From: Parazoarcus communis SWub3 = DSM 12120
GTDB taxonomy: Bacteria > Pseudomonadota > Gammaproteobacteria > Burkholderiales > Rhodocyclaceae
DNA length: 64,000 nucleotides
Assembly: GCF_003226565.1 (NCBI RefSeq)
Contig: NZ_QKOE01000008.1
Coordinates: 101,643 to 165,642 of the forward strand
Reading direction: 5' to 3'
Positions within the stretch are counted from its first letter, which is position 1, and every line of letters starts with the position of its first letter. The notes under the pieces are model-generated. The model saw only the letters and a program-made list of their open reading frames with translations. It was not told where the DNA came from and ran no database searches. Position numbers and translations under genes: made by a program. Below are positions 8,913 through 16,989 of the stretch, piece by piece.

Positions 8913-9710
8913 ATGAACAAGAAGCTGTTTCCGATGATCCTGGCGGGCTTGCTGCTGCTCGGAGAAGGTGGGCCGGCAGTTGCGGCGGATCGTGAGGCGG
9001 ACGTTCGCCAAGCCGGTGTGCTGAAGGTATGCATCTGGCCCGACTACTATGGCATCACCTTTCGCAACCCGAAGAGCGGCCAGCTGACCGGGCTTGACAT
9101 CAGCTTGTCACAGGCATTTGCGGCCGATCTCGGGGTCAAGGTCGAGTATGTCGACGTGACATTCCCCACCTTTATTGATGCACTGCTGGAGCGTCGCTGC
9201 GATGTTGCGATGTTCGGTATCGGTGCGCTGCCGTCGCGTGCGGAGAAGGTGCGTTTCTCCCTGCCTTACCTGCGTAGCGATCTGGTTGCCGTGACCTTGC
9301 GCAACCACCCTTCGGTCAAGCGCTGGGCAGACATCGATCAACCCGGTCGGGTGGTGTCGGTGCTGAAGGGAACCTTCATGGAGCCGGTCATGCGCGCGCA
9401 ACTCAAGCATGCCGAACTTCAGGTGGTGGCGCCGCCGGAGACGCGTGAGCGTGAGGTGCGTTCGGGACGGGCGGATGTGTTCATGAGCGATTATCCCTAC
9501 ACCCGTCGGGTGCTGGATAACGAGGACTGGGCGCATCTGGTCTTCCCCGATCAGCCGGTGTTCCCGCTGGATTACGCCTATGCGGTCGCGCCGGGCGATG
9601 ATGCCTGGCTGGCGCGGGTCAATCGTTTCGTCAGCCAGATCAAGCAGGACGGGCGGCTTGCCGCTGCTGCAGAGGCGGTGAAGCTGACCCCCATCGTGGT
9701 CAAGGACTGA
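8913..9710 (+). CDS. Periplasmic solute-binding protein, family 3
   Basis: Extracellular solute-binding protein of the amino-acid type (SBP family 3). Start ATG 8913 follows GGGAG at 6 bases spacing; the 265-aa product has a signal peptide (MNKKLFPMILAGLLLLGEGG ... ending around AVAA). The domain shows GVLKVCIWPDYYG, the family's LTGLDISLSQAFA and RCDVAMFGIGALPSRAEKV, then RADVFMSDYPYTRRVL. No ABC permease or ATPase lies nearby. Instead a hybrid histidine kinase starts 17 bases downstream, so the protein probably serves as a sensor component rather than for transport. The ligand is unknown. Confidence 0.85.
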   Translation: MNKKLFPMILAGLLLLGEGGPAVAADREADVRQAGVLKVCIWPDYYGITFRNPKSGQLTGLDISLSQAFAADLGVKVEYVDVTFPTFIDALLERRCDVAMFGIGALPSRAEKVRFSLPYLRSDLVAVTLRNHPSVKRWADIDQPGRVVSVLKGTFMEPVMRAQLKHAELQVVAPPETREREVRSGRADVFMSDYPYTRRVLDNEDWAHLVFPDQPVFPLDYAYAVAPGDDAWLARVNRFVSQIKQDGRLAAAAEAVKLTPIVVKD

Positions 9711-9726
9711 GGGGCGGGTTCGCCCG

Positions 9727-11889
9727 ATGGCAGGGCTCAGCCTCGGTCGCGGGATGCGCCAGCTGGCGGCGGCCACCGTCATCAGCCTGGTCGCGATCGC
9801 GTTGGTGATTGGGGCACACCTGTGGCAGATGCGCGGTGAGATCGAGGGCGTAGGGCGCAAGCAGATGGCTTCGGTCGCGGTGTTCCTGGCTTTTGAGGCG
9901 AACCGGCAGTTCACGGTTGCCCAACTGATTGCCGCAGATGCCATGCAGGCCTGGAAGGCCGGGGGGGATCCGGATGAACGGAACCAGACCATCCGTACTG
10001 CGTTTCAGCACGGCTTGCGCAATGACCCGGCGTTACGGGAGATCGTGCTGATCGATGCCGAGGGGCAGGTTCTGCTGGCCACCCGCGACGCCCTTCGTGG
10101 GCAGCGCCTCGCGGGTCACGACTTTCTGGCTGCGGCGCAACCGGAGCTTGCCTACCTGGGTTTGCCGCAGACCGGTCGCGGGCTGTTGCCCAGTATGCCC
10201 CCTGCACACCCGGCCGCAGCACAGGAAGGCTTCTTTACGCTGACCTTTGCCCAACAGGATCTCCGGGTGGTGTTCGTGCTGGGGGCGGCGAACGTGCTCA
10301 ATCATTTCGGGCGCCTGACTCAGGATGAGACGGGCGGAGAGGTTCGCCTGCACCGTTACGATGGCGCTTTGCTGGCCAGCTCGCGAGCGGCGGCTGCAGG
10401 ACCGAACCCGATTTTCCGCGACTTTCTGCCTGCAGTGGAGCGAGGGGGATTTGTCGACGAAACCCCATCCGGCGAGGTCTGGTTCGCACATTTTGCGACG
10501 CTTGACGATTTTCCGCTGGTGATCGAATACCGCAGACCACAGGCTGCCCTGCTGGCAAGTTGGCGGGCCGAGTTGCGCTCGTCGGTGGTGACGCTGGCCG
10601 TGGTGTCGTTCATCGTGCTGATGTTTGCGGTGGCCGTCTTTCGTGTGCTCAGGGAGCTGACCGCAGCACGGGACGCCGCACAGGCGGCAGCTCAGGCCAA
10701 AGCCAGCTTCCTTGCGACCATGAGTCATGAGCTGCGTACGCCGATGCATGGCATTCTGGGCATGGCAGAGTTGCTCGATGCGTCGCCCCTGTCGCCGGCG
10801 CAGCGGGAACATCTTGCAGTGTTGCGCCGCTCCGGGCGTCTGTTGCTGACCATCCTCAACGATGTGCTGGATTTCTCGAAGATTGATGCCGGGCATCTGA
10901 CGCTTGAACGCATTGCCTTCTCCCCGCTCGATGAGGCTGGCGAGGTGATCCGGGTGCTGGAGCCAGCGGCACAGGCGCAGAACAATCAGCTCAGCCTGCT
11001 CGCCGACCCGGCCTTGGTGCAGCGGATGGGGGATCCGAACCGGTTCCGGCAGTTGCTGTTCAATCTGGTTGGCAATGCCATCAAGTTCACCCGCGATGGG
11101 TTGGTGCAGGTCCGACTCGAGTCGCTGGCCACAACACCAGGCGCCGTTCCCGTGTTGCGCTGCGAAGTGAAGGACTCAGGGATCGGCATCGCGCCTGAAG
11201 TGTTGTCGCGGCTCTTTACCGCTTTTGAACAAGGGGATTCTTCCACGACGCGAAAGTACGGTGGAACCGGGCTTGGGCTGGCGATCTCCCGCAGGCTGGC
11301 GGAGGCGATGGGCGGGCGCATCGGGGTGGAAAGTCGGCAGCATGAAGGTGCATGCTTCTGGTTCGAGTTGCCGTTGCCACTTGCTGAGTCTGCACCCGTG
11401 CAGGTGTCGAGCATGCCGGCTACCGGGTCTTCCGCACGGGTGGCTGCACCGGCTGTTCCGTCGGCGGTGGAGGTGGAGGTGGAGGTGGAGGGGGCCGACC
11501 CCGCGCCGATTGTGAAGGGGCTGAAAATCCTGGTGGCGGAGGACAATCCGACCAACCGGATGCTGATTCAGGCGATGCTGGCCCGCAAGGGGCACCGCCT
11601 CGAGATGGCCGAGGATGGTCAGGCGGCGTTCGAGCGTGCGTCGGAAGCGGACTACGATGTGGTGCTGATGGACATCCAGATGCCGCGCATGGATGGTTAT
11701 CAGGCGGCAAGCGCGATCCGTGCATTGCCGGGGGCGAGGGCGCGGGTGCCGATTGTCGCGTTGACCGCCGATGCCTTGCTGGAGGAGCGGGACAAGGCAC
11801 TGCAGAGCGGATTGTTCCAGCACTATCTGACCAAACCGATCGACTGGGCCTTGCTCGATGCAACGCTGGCACGGTTCAAGCCGGTCTGA
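9727..11889 (+). CDS. Hybrid sensor histidine kinase with receiver domain
   Basis: Two-component signalling protein, 720 aa. TM helices at about 14-31 and 287-308 bracket a periplasmic sensor region of about 255 residues (likely Cache-like). A coiled-coil linker (310-327) leads to HisKA with SHELRTPMHGILGM (phospho-acceptor His334), an ATPase domain with N-box NLVGNAIKF, DSGIGI and GGTGLGLAI, and a C-terminal receiver with LVAEDNPTN, phospho-acceptor Asp649 in LMDIQMPRMDGY and Lys in LTKPI. A VEVEVEVE run (residues about 581-588) sits in the linker before the receiver. No separate output regulator is adjacent, so phosphotransfer must go to a protein elsewhere. It is co-directional with the solute-binding gene. 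Confidence 0.93.
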   Translation: MAGLSLGRGMRQLAAATVISLVAIALVIGAHLWQMRGEIEGVGRKQMASVAVFLAFEANRQFTVAQLIAADAMQAWKAGGDPDERNQTIRTAFQHGLRNDPALREIVLIDAEGQVLLATRDALRGQRLAGHDFLAAAQPELAYLGLPQTGRGLLPSMPPAHPAAAQEGFFTLTFAQQDLRVVFVLGAANVLNHFGRLTQDETGGEVRLHRYDGALLASSRAAAAGPNPIFRDFLPAVERGGFVDETPSGEVWFAHFATLDDFPLVIEYRRPQAALLASWRAELRSSVVTLAVVSFIVLMFAVAVFRVLRELTAARDAAQAAAQAKASFLATMSHELRTPMHGILGMAELLDASPLSPAQREHLAVLRRSGRLLLTILNDVLDFSKIDAGHLTLERIAFSPLDEAGEVIRVLEPAAQAQNNQLSLLADPALVQRMGDPNRFRQLLFNLVGNAIKFTRDGLVQVRLESLATTPGAVPVLRCEVKDSGIGIAPEVLSRLFTAFEQGDSSTTRKYGGTGLGLAISRRLAEAMGGRIGVESRQHEGACFWFELPLPLAESAPVQVSSMPATGSSARVAAPAVPSAVEVEVEVEGADPAPIVKGLKILVAEDNPTNRMLIQAMLARKGHRLEMAEDGQAAFERASEADYDVVLMDIQMPRMDGYQAASAIRALPGARARVPIVALTADALLEERDKALQSGLFQHYLTKPIDWALLDATLARFKPV

Positions 11890-11937
11890 TCCCGCGATCT
11901 GCGGCGTGCTGTAATTCCGCTCGTCGAACGGCTACGG

Positions 11938-11960
11938 TATAGTCCCGCCTTTGGGGCGGG
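11938..11960 (+). promoter_or_regulatory. Possible -10 box and adjacent GC hairpin upstream of the pigment arm
   Basis: TATAGT (11938-11943) matches five of six -10 positions; the -35 region is poor. Immediately after it, CCCGCC-N5-GGCGGG (11944-11960) forms a 6-bp hairpin that could instead end the kinase transcript. The element lies 50-75 bases before the first rightward pigment gene. Confidence 0.35.
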
Positions 11961-12018
11961 TGACCCGGGGAAACGCATCCGGATGCCCGTGCATATCCCT
12001 ACTGGATGGTGCTCTGCC

Positions 12019-13350
12019 GTGACGACTCTTGATGCTGTTTCTGCCCGGGATTGTGATGTTCTCGTAATCGGTGGCGGCCCCGCCGGTTCGACTGCGGCGG
12101 CCCTGCTGGCCGACAAGGGGCATCGGGTCGTGCTGCTGGAGCGTGCACGCCACCCGCGCTTCCATATTGGTGAGTCCCTGTTGCCAGCCAACCTGCGTCT
12201 TTTCGAGCAACTCGGTGTGGCTGAGGAGATCGCCGCCATCGGTATCCGAAAGTATTCGGCCGAGTTCGTTTCTCCGCATCATGACAACCAGCAGCGCTTC
12301 AACTTTGGTGAAGCTATGGATCGATCCATGCCATACGCCTATCAGGTGCGGCGCTCCGAGTTCGACCATATCCTGATCGGCAATGCGGCACGCAAAGGCG
12401 CCGAAGTCATCGAGGGTTGCCGCGTCAAGGACGTGGATTTTCACGCTGATGGGGCCAATGTGATGGCCGAGCATGAAGACGGACGTCGTGAGCAGTGGGC
12501 GGCGCGTTTCGTCATCGACGCCTCGGGGCGCGACACCTTCCTCGCCAATCGCATGCGCGCCAAGCACCGCAACCCCAAGCACAACAGTTCGGCGATGTAC
12601 GCCCACTTCGCCGGTGCGCGGCGCCACGAGGGGTGTGCCGAGGGCAACATCACGATCTACTGGTTCGAGCACGGCTGGTTCTGGTTCATTCCGCTGTCCG
12701 ACGGGGCCACCAGCATTGGGGCGGTGACCTGGCCCTACTACATGAAGCAGCGCAACGGGCGGTCGATGGAGGCCTTCCTCGACGACACCATCGCGCTGTG
12801 CCCGGCCTTGGTCGAACGCCTCAAGGACGCACATCGCGTGTCGCCGGTCGAGGCCACCGGCAACTTCTCCTATACCACCGACCATACCCATGGCGAGCGC
12901 TATGTCCTGCTGGGGGATGCCTATGCCTTCATTGATCCGGTGTTTTCATCCGGGGTCATGCTGGCCATGCAGGGTGCCTTCTTTGGTGCCGAGGCGGTCG
13001 ATACCTGTCTGCGTGATCCGGCGCGTGCGCCGCGGGCGCTGGCGCGTTTCGACAAGGGCGTGCGCCATGGCCCGCGCGAGTTCTCGTGGTTCATCTACCG
13101 CATGACCAATCCGACCATGCGCGACCTGTTCATGGGGCCGCGCAACACCCTGCGGATGAAGGAAGCACTGCTGTCGCTGCTGGCCGGTGACATCTACGGG
13201 CGCACGCCGATCTGGTTCTCGTTGCGCGCATTCAAGGTGGTCTATTACCTCTCGGCCCTGCGCCACCTGCCGCGTACCTTTGCCGCCTGGCAGCGGCGTC
13301 GGCGCAACATCCAGCCGGTTGAGGACGGCGAGATGGTGGCGCGCGGATGA
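12019..13350 (+). CDS. FAD-dependent halogenase-like oxidoreductase (pigment locus)
   Basis: Flavoprotein of the tryptophan-halogenase-like superfamily. The Rossmann motif VIGGGPAGSTAAALLADKG is near residue 16 and the FAD-linked GDAYAFIDPVFSSGV near 300. The sequence EHGWFWFIPLSDG contains the WxWxIP motif regarded as diagnostic of flavin-dependent halogenases, and HIGESLLPANL matches their GES segment. I start at GTG 12019 (443 aa), which leaves a normal 15-residue lead to the Rossmann fold; an ATG at 11983 would add 12 residues, and neither has a good ribosome site. The stop overlaps the chorismatase start by 4 bases. Xanthomonadins are brominated, so tailoring halogenation of the pigment is plausible, but oxidoreduction without halogenation cannot be excluded. 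Confidence 0.8.
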   Translation: MTTLDAVSARDCDVLVIGGGPAGSTAAALLADKGHRVVLLERARHPRFHIGESLLPANLRLFEQLGVAEEIAAIGIRKYSAEFVSPHHDNQQRFNFGEAMDRSMPYAYQVRRSEFDHILIGNAARKGAEVIEGCRVKDVDFHADGANVMAEHEDGRREQWAARFVIDASGRDTFLANRMRAKHRNPKHNSSAMYAHFAGARRHEGCAEGNITIYWFEHGWFWFIPLSDGATSIGAVTWPYYMKQRNGRSMEAFLDDTIALCPALVERLKDAHRVSPVEATGNFSYTTDHTHGERYVLLGDAYAFIDPVFSSGVMLAMQGAFFGAEAVDTCLRDPARAPRALARFDKGVRHGPREFSWFIYRMTNPTMRDLFMGPRNTLRMKEALLSLLAGDIYGRTPIWFSLRAFKVVYYLSALRHLPRTFAAWQRRRRNIQPVEDGEMVARG

Positions 13351-14369
13351 GTGCCTTGGGGGTATTGTGGCCACAAGGGCTGGACCAGGCGCTACCGCAG
13401 GACTTGCCTGCCGATCAGGTACTGGGTGAATTGCGTTTTGGGAAGGATGTCCTGCGTGATGCAGGCCTGCCTTGTGTGCTCGTGCGCGTTCCCACGCTGC
13501 TGCCGGAGCAGCCCTGGCGGGCGGTGTGGTGGTCCGGTACCCAGGTGACTGCCGGGCAGCACGGAGCAGTCAGTTATCGGCATGACGGCCATATGCTGTT
13601 CGGCGCCGTTCGGGTGGACGAGGCCGAGTTTGCCCCCTCATCGGAAGCCAGTGCCTTGCAGCAGGCGGCGGAGCAGGCTTATCGCGAGATCTTCGCCGCG
13701 CTGCAACTGGCGGGCTATCCCGGTCTGTTCCGGGTGTGGAACTTCATTCCTGCGATCAATCGCATCGATGAAGGTATCGAGCGCTACCGCCAGTTCAACA
13801 TCGGGCGCCAGCTGGCGTTCGCGGCTTGTGGCCAGGCCCTGACGGGTCGGGTACCTGCAGCGAGTGCGCTCGGCGTGACCGACGGTGCGCTCGAGATCGG
13901 CTTCATTGCGACGCGGTGTGAGATGTTGGCAGTGGAGAATCCACGTCAGGTCAGCGCCTATCATTACCCGCAACGCTACGGCCCGCGCAGTCCGACCTTC
14001 TCCCGTGCTGCAGTGGCCCGGCACGATGGGCAGGACGTGTTGTTCATCTCCGGGACGGCGAGCATCGTCGGACACGAGTCCTTGCATCATGACGACGTCG
14101 AGGCCCAGACGGCCGAAACACTGACCAACATCGAAATGGTGCTCGACGAATCGGCCCGTCTGCTCGGTAGCGAGCGTACCGCGCCGGACGCACTTGCCTG
14201 CCTGGCCTATGTCCGCGCCGCTGGCGATCTGCCGCGGGTCCGGCTCCAGGTGCAGCGTGTCTTGGGTGGCGATGCCCGGGTGTGCTATGTCGAGGCCGAT
14301 GTCTGTCGTGCTGAACTGAAGGTCGAGATCGAGGCCAGCGGTGGTCATCCGATAAGGGGAGCAATGTGA
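13347..14369 (+). CDS. xanB2: XanB2-type chorismatase (hydroxybenzoate synthase)
   Basis: Member of the FkbO/Hyg5/XanB2 chorismatase family, which hydrolyses chorismate; XanB2 of Xanthomonas yields 3- and 4-hydroxybenzoate, and 3-hydroxybenzoate starts xanthomonadin synthesis. The 340-aa product shows the family segments WNFIPAINR, GIERYRQFNIGR, ENPRQVSAYHYPQRYGPRSP and ISGTASIVGHES. It was long annotated as pteridine-dependent dioxygenase-like. It is coupled by 4-base overlaps to the halogenase-like gene before it and the MipA/OmpV gene after it. Assigning the product as 3-hydroxybenzoate rests on the pigment context. Confidence 0.87.
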   Translation: MSALGVLWPQGLDQALPQDLPADQVLGELRFGKDVLRDAGLPCVLVRVPTLLPEQPWRAVWWSGTQVTAGQHGAVSYRHDGHMLFGAVRVDEAEFAPSSEASALQQAAEQAYREIFAALQLAGYPGLFRVWNFIPAINRIDEGIERYRQFNIGRQLAFAACGQALTGRVPAASALGVTDGALEIGFIATRCEMLAVENPRQVSAYHYPQRYGPRSPTFSRAAVARHDGQDVLFISGTASIVGHESLHHDDVEAQTAETLTNIEMVLDESARLLGSERTAPDALACLAYVRAAGDLPRVRLQVQRVLGGDARVCYVEADVCRAELKVEIEASGGHPIRGAM

Positions 14370-15211
14370 CAAAGTCAGGAATCGCGGCGGTCCGCGTGGT
14401 GTGTGCGCTGCTTGCCGGTGCCTGTGGTGCGTCCATGGCGTGGGCGGAGGAGAAGCCGCTGTGGGAGCTTGGAATGGGGGTGGGCGCGGTGTCCTTTCCG
14501 GACTACCGTGGTTCGGACCGCCAGCGTACCCATGCCCTTGCGGTGCCGTACTTTGTCTATCGCGGCGAGTTCTTCAAGGCTGATCGTGATGGCATCCGCA
14601 GCATTTTCTTCGATTCAGACCGGGTGCAGCTCAACCTGAGCCTGGCTGCCTCCTTGCCGGTGGACTCGGACGGCAACGGTGCCCGGCGTGGAATGCCCGA
14701 TCTGAAGCCGACGGTAGAGCTGGGCCCTTCGCTCGAGATCAACCTGTGGCGCGCCACTGACCGCCATGCGCGTGTCGATCTGCGCCTGCCGGTGCGTGCC
14801 GCCTATACGGTCAAGGGGCCGGTCAAGCATGTCGGCGTGACCTTCACGCCTTTCATCAATCTGGATATTGACCCCTTTGGCCATTCGGGCTGGAACCTCG
14901 GGATGATGGCCGGGCCGATCTATGCCAATGCGCGTCAGCATCGCTACTTCTATGACGTGAAGCCCGAGTTCGAACTCCCTGATCGCCCGACCTACAGGGC
15001 GAGTGGAGGCTATTCCGGTACGCAGTTCATCGCGGCCTTGTCCAAGCGTTTCGACCGTTACTGGGTTGGCAGCTTCGTGCGTTACGACACCCTGCGTGGT
15101 GCGGCTTTTGCCGATAGCCCGCTGGTCGAGCGGGATCGGGCCTGGGCGGCCGGCGTGGCGATTGCCTGGGTGCTGGGTGAGTCGTCGCAGAAAGTCCAGG
15201 TTGAAGACTGA
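14366..15211 (+). CDS. MipA/OmpV family outer membrane protein
   Basis: The 281-aa product has a signal peptide (cleavage probably after AWA, residue about 27) and the MipA/OmpV pattern: an early WELGMGVGAVSFPDYRGSD segment, alternating beta-strand-like stretches and a terminal strand. GTG 14366 is preceded by AGGGGAG, giving a good start, and overlaps the chorismatase stop. The family forms small outer-membrane barrels; some scaffold murein enzymes, most are uncharacterised. Co-expression with pigment genes suggests a role in the outer membrane where aryl polyenes reside, but this is inference. Confidence 0.82.
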   Translation: MTKSGIAAVRVVCALLAGACGASMAWAEEKPLWELGMGVGAVSFPDYRGSDRQRTHALAVPYFVYRGEFFKADRDGIRSIFFDSDRVQLNLSLAASLPVDSDGNGARRGMPDLKPTVELGPSLEINLWRATDRHARVDLRLPVRAAYTVKGPVKHVGVTFTPFINLDIDPFGHSGWNLGMMAGPIYANARQHRYFYDVKPEFELPDRPTYRASGGYSGTQFIAALSKRFDRYWVGSFVRYDTLRGAAFADSPLVERDRAWAAGVAIAWVLGESSQKVQVED

Positions 15212-15219
15212 GTGACCCC

Positions 15220-16020
15220 GTGACTCAGGCTCCGCCACGTCGTTTCTCCCCGCTGTACGAGGTCTTCTGCCTGTATGTCGGCCTTGGCGCGCTTGGCGTG
15301 CTTTGTCTGGGCTGGTCGCTGGTGGCGGCGATGTTGTATCCGTTCATGCCGGACGCGAGCGGACGCAGGCTGGGACGGCGGGCCATCACGACGGTGTTCC
15401 GCATCTATCTGCGCATCCTGACCCTGCTGGGTGCGTGCCGTTTCGATATCTCGGCGCTGGATGAACTGCGTGATCAGGGGCCGATGATCCTTGCGCCAAA
15501 CCACCCCTGTCTGCTCGATGCGGTGATGGTGATCGCCCGTCTGCCCAATGTGGCCTGCATCATGAAGGCATCGCTGCTGAAGAATGTCTTTCTGGGCGGG
15601 GGGGCACGGCTGGCACGCTACATCCCCAACGCGCGGCCCTTGCAGATGGTTTACGCCTCATGCGAAGCCCTGGCCGACGGTGGGCAGTTGCTGATCTTTC
15701 CCGAGGGTACGCGCACGGTACGTTATCCGGTCAACGAGATGATCCCCAGTGTGGCGCTGATCGCGCGCCGAGCCAAGGTACCGGTGCAGACCATCATCAT
15801 CGAGACCGACTCCGATTACCTGTCCAAAGGCTGGCCCTTGTTCCGTCGCCCGCCGATGCCAATCCGCTACCGCATTCGCCTCGGGCGGCGCTTCGATCCA
15901 CCGACGGATGCCACCGCCTTCGGCCGCGAACTCGAGGATTTCTTTGCCGCCGAACTGGCCCGTGCCGAACTGGTGCCGCCACAATTTCACGCGGCTGCCC
16001 GCAATACCTCTGCGGCATGA
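15220..16020 (+). CDS. 1-acyl-glycerol-phosphate acyltransferase family protein
   Basis: PlsC-type lysophospholipid acyltransferase domain, 266 aa, with one N-terminal hydrophobic helix (about 15-42). The HX4D motif is NHPCLLD (about 89-95) and the second block is FPEGTRTVRYP. It starts at GTG 15220 eight bases after the previous stop; its stop overlaps the next start (ATGA). Aryl polyene clusters normally carry such acyltransferases, thought to attach the polyene acid to a glycerol or lipid acceptor. The actual acceptor is unknown. Confidence 0.85.
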   Translation: MTQAPPRRFSPLYEVFCLYVGLGALGVLCLGWSLVAAMLYPFMPDASGRRLGRRAITTVFRIYLRILTLLGACRFDISALDELRDQGPMILAPNHPCLLDAVMVIARLPNVACIMKASLLKNVFLGGGARLARYIPNARPLQMVYASCEALADGGQLLIFPEGTRTVRYPVNEMIPSVALIARRAKVPVQTIIIETDSDYLSKGWPLFRRPPMPIRYRIRLGRRFDPPTDATAFGRELEDFFAAELARAELVPPQFHAAARNTSAA

Positions 16021-16805
16021 TCGCCACTGCTCCTGACATGCCACTGCCGTCCTCTTCGCATTTCGTGCTGATTCCAAGTTACAACCCCGGCGCCAAGGTG
16101 TTTGATACGGTGCAGGCAGCACGCGCGCAGTGGGCGCCGGTATGGGTGGTGGTCGACGGCAGCACTGATGGGACGGCCGAACAACTGCAGGCCTTGGCGG
16201 AACAGGACGAGGGGCTGGAGGTGTTCGTGCTGCCGACCAATCAGGGCAAGGGCAGTGCGGTGCTGCATGGCCTGGACGAGGCCGCCCGTCGCGGCTTCAC
16301 CCATGCGTTGACGATGGACTCCGACGGTCAGCACCCGGCCGAGCTCATCCCGCGCTTCATGCAGGCCTCCGCCCGTCGTCCTGATGCCATGATCCTCGGC
16401 AAGCCGGTGTTTGATGCCAGCGCACCCTTGTTGAGGGTGCGCGGACGCAAGGTGTCCAACGCCTGGGCCAACCTCGAGACCTTGTGGATGGGCATTGGCG
16501 ACTCGCTTTACGGTTTCAGGGTCTATCCGGTCGAGCCGCTGCGCAAGGTCATGCGCGGTCAGCGCTGGATGCGCCGCTTCGACTTCGATCCGGAGGCGGT
16601 CGTGCGACTGGCCTGGCAGGGGGTGCAGCCAGTGAATCTGGATGCGCCGGTCAAGTACTTCAGTGCCGGTGAAGGTGGGGTGTCTCACTTCAATTATCTG
16701 CGGGACAACACCTTGCTGACCTGGATGCACAGCCGCCTGCTGGCGGGATTCCTGCTACGTCTGCCGGTTCTGATCTGGCGGCGATGGATAGGGTCAAGGC
16801 GGTGA
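16017..16805 (+). CDS. Family 2 glycosyltransferase
   Basis: GT2 (GT-A fold) enzyme of the dolichyl-phosphate mannosyltransferase-like type: LIPSYNPG at the N-terminus, VVDGSTDGT, NQGKGSAVLHG and TMDSDGQHP carrying the DXD-like metal motif. 262 aa if it starts at ATG 16017 (overlapping the previous stop), or 255 aa from ATG 16038. Unlike DPM-type flippase fusions it has no C-terminal TM bundle, only a basic hydrophobic tail (LLAGFLLRLPVLIWRRW). In the pigment arm it may glycosylate the pigment or its lipid carrier; the sugar cannot be read from sequence. Confidence 0.85.
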   Translation: MIATAPDMPLPSSSHFVLIPSYNPGAKVFDTVQAARAQWAPVWVVVDGSTDGTAEQLQALAEQDEGLEVFVLPTNQGKGSAVLHGLDEAARRGFTHALTMDSDGQHPAELIPRFMQASARRPDAMILGKPVFDASAPLLRVRGRKVSNAWANLETLWMGIGDSLYGFRVYPVEPLRKVMRGQRWMRRFDFDPEAVVRLAWQGVQPVNLDAPVKYFSAGEGGVSHFNYLRDNTLLTWMHSRLLAGFLLRLPVLIWRRWIGSRR

Positions 16806-16989
16806 TACTTGGCTGTGTGGCGCTGTTGCAGTGCAATGTTTTTTAATGTCTTATCGATCAGTATGGAAAAATATTGAATTCATTCATGCGACTAGCAAAA
16901 TAATTTAAGTTTAAATAATTTGATGCGTTGCAATATTTCTCCTAGACTTCGGGCGTCGGTGCCGAGGATGTGGTGCCAGGAGAATGTTC

